Source: Thermodesulfobacteriota bacterium | GTDB lineage: Bacteria > Desulfobacterota > SM23-61 | Length of the DNA: 13,841 bases | Direction: 5' to 3' | NCBI GenBank assembly: GCA_030018715.1 | Contig: JASEHN010000034.1 | Location: forward strand, 1 to 13,841 | Shown: positions 12,918 to 13,841 of the stretch, piece by piece | Position numbering within the stretch: the first letter of the stretch is position 1 | Layout of the letters: each line of letters begins with the position of its first letter | Notes under the pieces: generated by a model | Seen by the model: the letters and a program-made list of their open reading frames with translations, nothing else | What the model was told of the DNA's origin: nothing | Databases searched by the model: none | Translations under genes and position numbers: made by a program

Positions 12918-13736
12918 ATGGAAGACATCCGCGTAGCGGCAGTGGTGATGGAATCTGCAGTGGGGAAGAAAGCGGAGAACCTGGCCCGCATGGAATCCTT
13001 TGTGCGCCGGGCTGCTGATCAAGGTGCGCATATCGTCTGTTTCCCGGAAATGAACATCAGCGGGTACAGTCTGCGGCAAAATATGCCTTCCTTTGCCGAG
13101 AAAATACCCGGGCCAATCACCGAGGCGGTTTTGAAGATGGCCGGAGAGTACGGTCTTTTGATCCTGGCCGGGTTAGCAGAGGAAGGACCAGAAGGAAGAT
13201 TATTTATCAGCCATTTTGCAGCCAGCCCTGAAGGATTGCTGGGAGTTTACCGGAAACTTCACCTTGGTCCACCGGAGGAAGGGGTTTATCAACCCGGCTG
13301 CGATTGGCCGGTTTTTCAATTTGCCGGATGTACATTTGGCATCGAACTCTGCTTCGACGCCCATTTTCCTGAGCTAAGCACGCTGCTGGCCCTGAAGGGC
13401 GCAGAGATTATTTTTATGCCCCACGCTTCGCCGCGGGAGACCCCCGCTGAAAAGAAAGAGCGCTTCTTGCGTTACCTAACGGCGCGGGCTTATGACAACA
13501 GCGTTTATGTAGTGGCCTGCAATCAAACAGGTGAGACGGAATCGGGTTTGGCTTTCCCGGGAACGGCCCTGATTTTAAATCCCCGGGGGGAAGTGATGGC
13601 CGCAGACGGCGATGGCGGAGAAGAAATGATCTTTGCCGACCTTAAGGAAGCCGATCTTAAAAAAGTGAGGGAGAATCCGCAAGGATTTTTTTTGAGAAGA
13701 CGGCGTCCGGCCTTATATAAAGAACTGGCAGTTTAG
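12918..13736 (+). CDS. Nitrilase-superfamily carbon-nitrogen hydrolase
   Basis: A 272-aa amidohydrolase with the full catalytic set of the nitrilase fold: E44 in FPEMN, K113 in YRKLHL and C145 in GIELCFDAHFPE; a second glutamate lies two residues before the cysteine. The length is usual for single-domain members, which cleave amides, carbamoyl groups or omega-amides (for example 2-oxoglutaramate). The exact substrate cannot be read from the sequence. The ATG at 12918 has GAGG only 3 nt upstream; a TTG at 12909 would overlap the dsrN stop. It is 5 nt downstream of dsrN and so belongs to the dsr transcript. A role in glutamine or amide metabolism linked to DsrN, or in amide repair, is inference. 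No terminator is visible after it. Confidence 0.88.
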   Translation: MEDIRVAAVVMESAVGKKAENLARMESFVRRAADQGAHIVCFPEMNISGYSLRQNMPSFAEKIPGPITEAVLKMAGEYGLLILAGLAEEGPEGRLFISHFAASPEGLLGVYRKLHLGPPEEGVYQPGCDWPVFQFAGCTFGIELCFDAHFPELSTLLALKGAEIIFMPHASPRETPAEKKERFLRYLTARAYDNSVYVVACNQTGETESGLAFPGTALILNPRGEVMAADGDGGEEMIFADLKEADLKKVRENPQGFFLRRRRPALYKELAV

Positions 13737-13804
13737 AGGGGGAAACAGAAGACAGAAGTTAGAAGTCAAAAAATAAGAAATAAGGCAACAATTTAGCGTT
13801 TTGA

Positions 13805-13819
13805 TCCGCCTCAGGCGGA
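13805..13819. repeat. CCGCCT-C-AGGCGG palindrome, copy 4
   Basis: TCCGCCTCAGGCGGA is a perfect 15-bp palindrome with the same core as the copies at 613-629, 669-681 and 8792-8808. It lies 68 bp after the last gene in otherwise featureless, A-rich sequence containing the short tandem-like GAAGACAGAAGTTAGAAG (13748-13765). Confidence 0.7.
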
Positions 13820-13841
13820 CCAGAAATCCCTCCCGACCTCC

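Overview
This window looks like a chromosomal segment from a sulfate- or sulfite-reducing bacterium of the Desulfobacterota (Deltaproteobacteria-like) type. The main support is a complete dsrA-dsrB-dsrD-dsrN block (8982-12912): both subunits of reductive-type dissimilatory sulfite reductase, the small DsrD activator and a CbiA-like siroheme amidase. DsrD next to DsrAB points to the reductive rather than the sulfur-oxidising form. The rest fits: a YeiH/PSE-type 'putative sulfate exporter', RRM-RGG and SEC-C small proteins, moderate GC, and gene-poor gaps carrying palindromic repeats. I see no tRNA, rRNA, CRISPR array, transposase or phage gene.

Layout. Bases 1-191 (minus) hold the start of a type II 3-dehydroquinate dehydratase that runs off the left edge, preceded by a 57-aa SEC-C zinc-motif protein (283-456, minus). 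A patch of three palindromes (585-700) follows, then an RRM RNA-binding protein (754-1095, minus) with a strong hairpin in its upstream region. Next is a 12-TM-type YeiH/PSE transporter (1668-2981, minus) with a near-consensus sigma70 promoter at 3233-3261. That promoter is overlapped by a 9-bp inverted repeat and sits beside a 153-bp MITE-like element (3270-3422). A minus-strand pair of unknowns (lipoprotein 3663-4169; 219-aa protein 4225-4884) is divergent from a 913-aa P2A-type Ca2+-ATPase (5223-7964, plus). Both sides of that divergent gap have good promoters, and the ATPase ends in a clear intrinsic terminator.

Between the ATPase and dsrA lies a degraded stretch. A Crp/Fnr-type regulator fragment (8006-8193) is joined, out of frame, to the last ~60 codons of a heterodisulfide-reductase HdrB-like protein (8187-8375). 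A second copy of the MITE-like element (8755-8915), flanked by an exact 7-bp direct repeat, sits 66 bp upstream of dsrA. The dsr operon then runs dsrA (gap 2 nt) dsrB (2 nt) dsrD (12 nt) dsrN (5 nt) and a nitrilase-superfamily amidohydrolase, all on the plus strand and probably co-transcribed.

How it fits together. DsrAB reduces sulfite using siroheme and [4Fe-4S] clusters. DsrD stimulates it, and DsrN amidates its siroheme using glutamine. The C-N hydrolase packed against dsrN may belong to the same nitrogen/amide chemistry, but that is inference. The PSE transporter may handle a sulfur oxyanion or sulfonate. The most unusual items are the paired MITE-like elements placed next to the promoters of the transporter and the dsr operon, the Crp-HdrB deletion scar, and the dsrN-nitrilase coupling.
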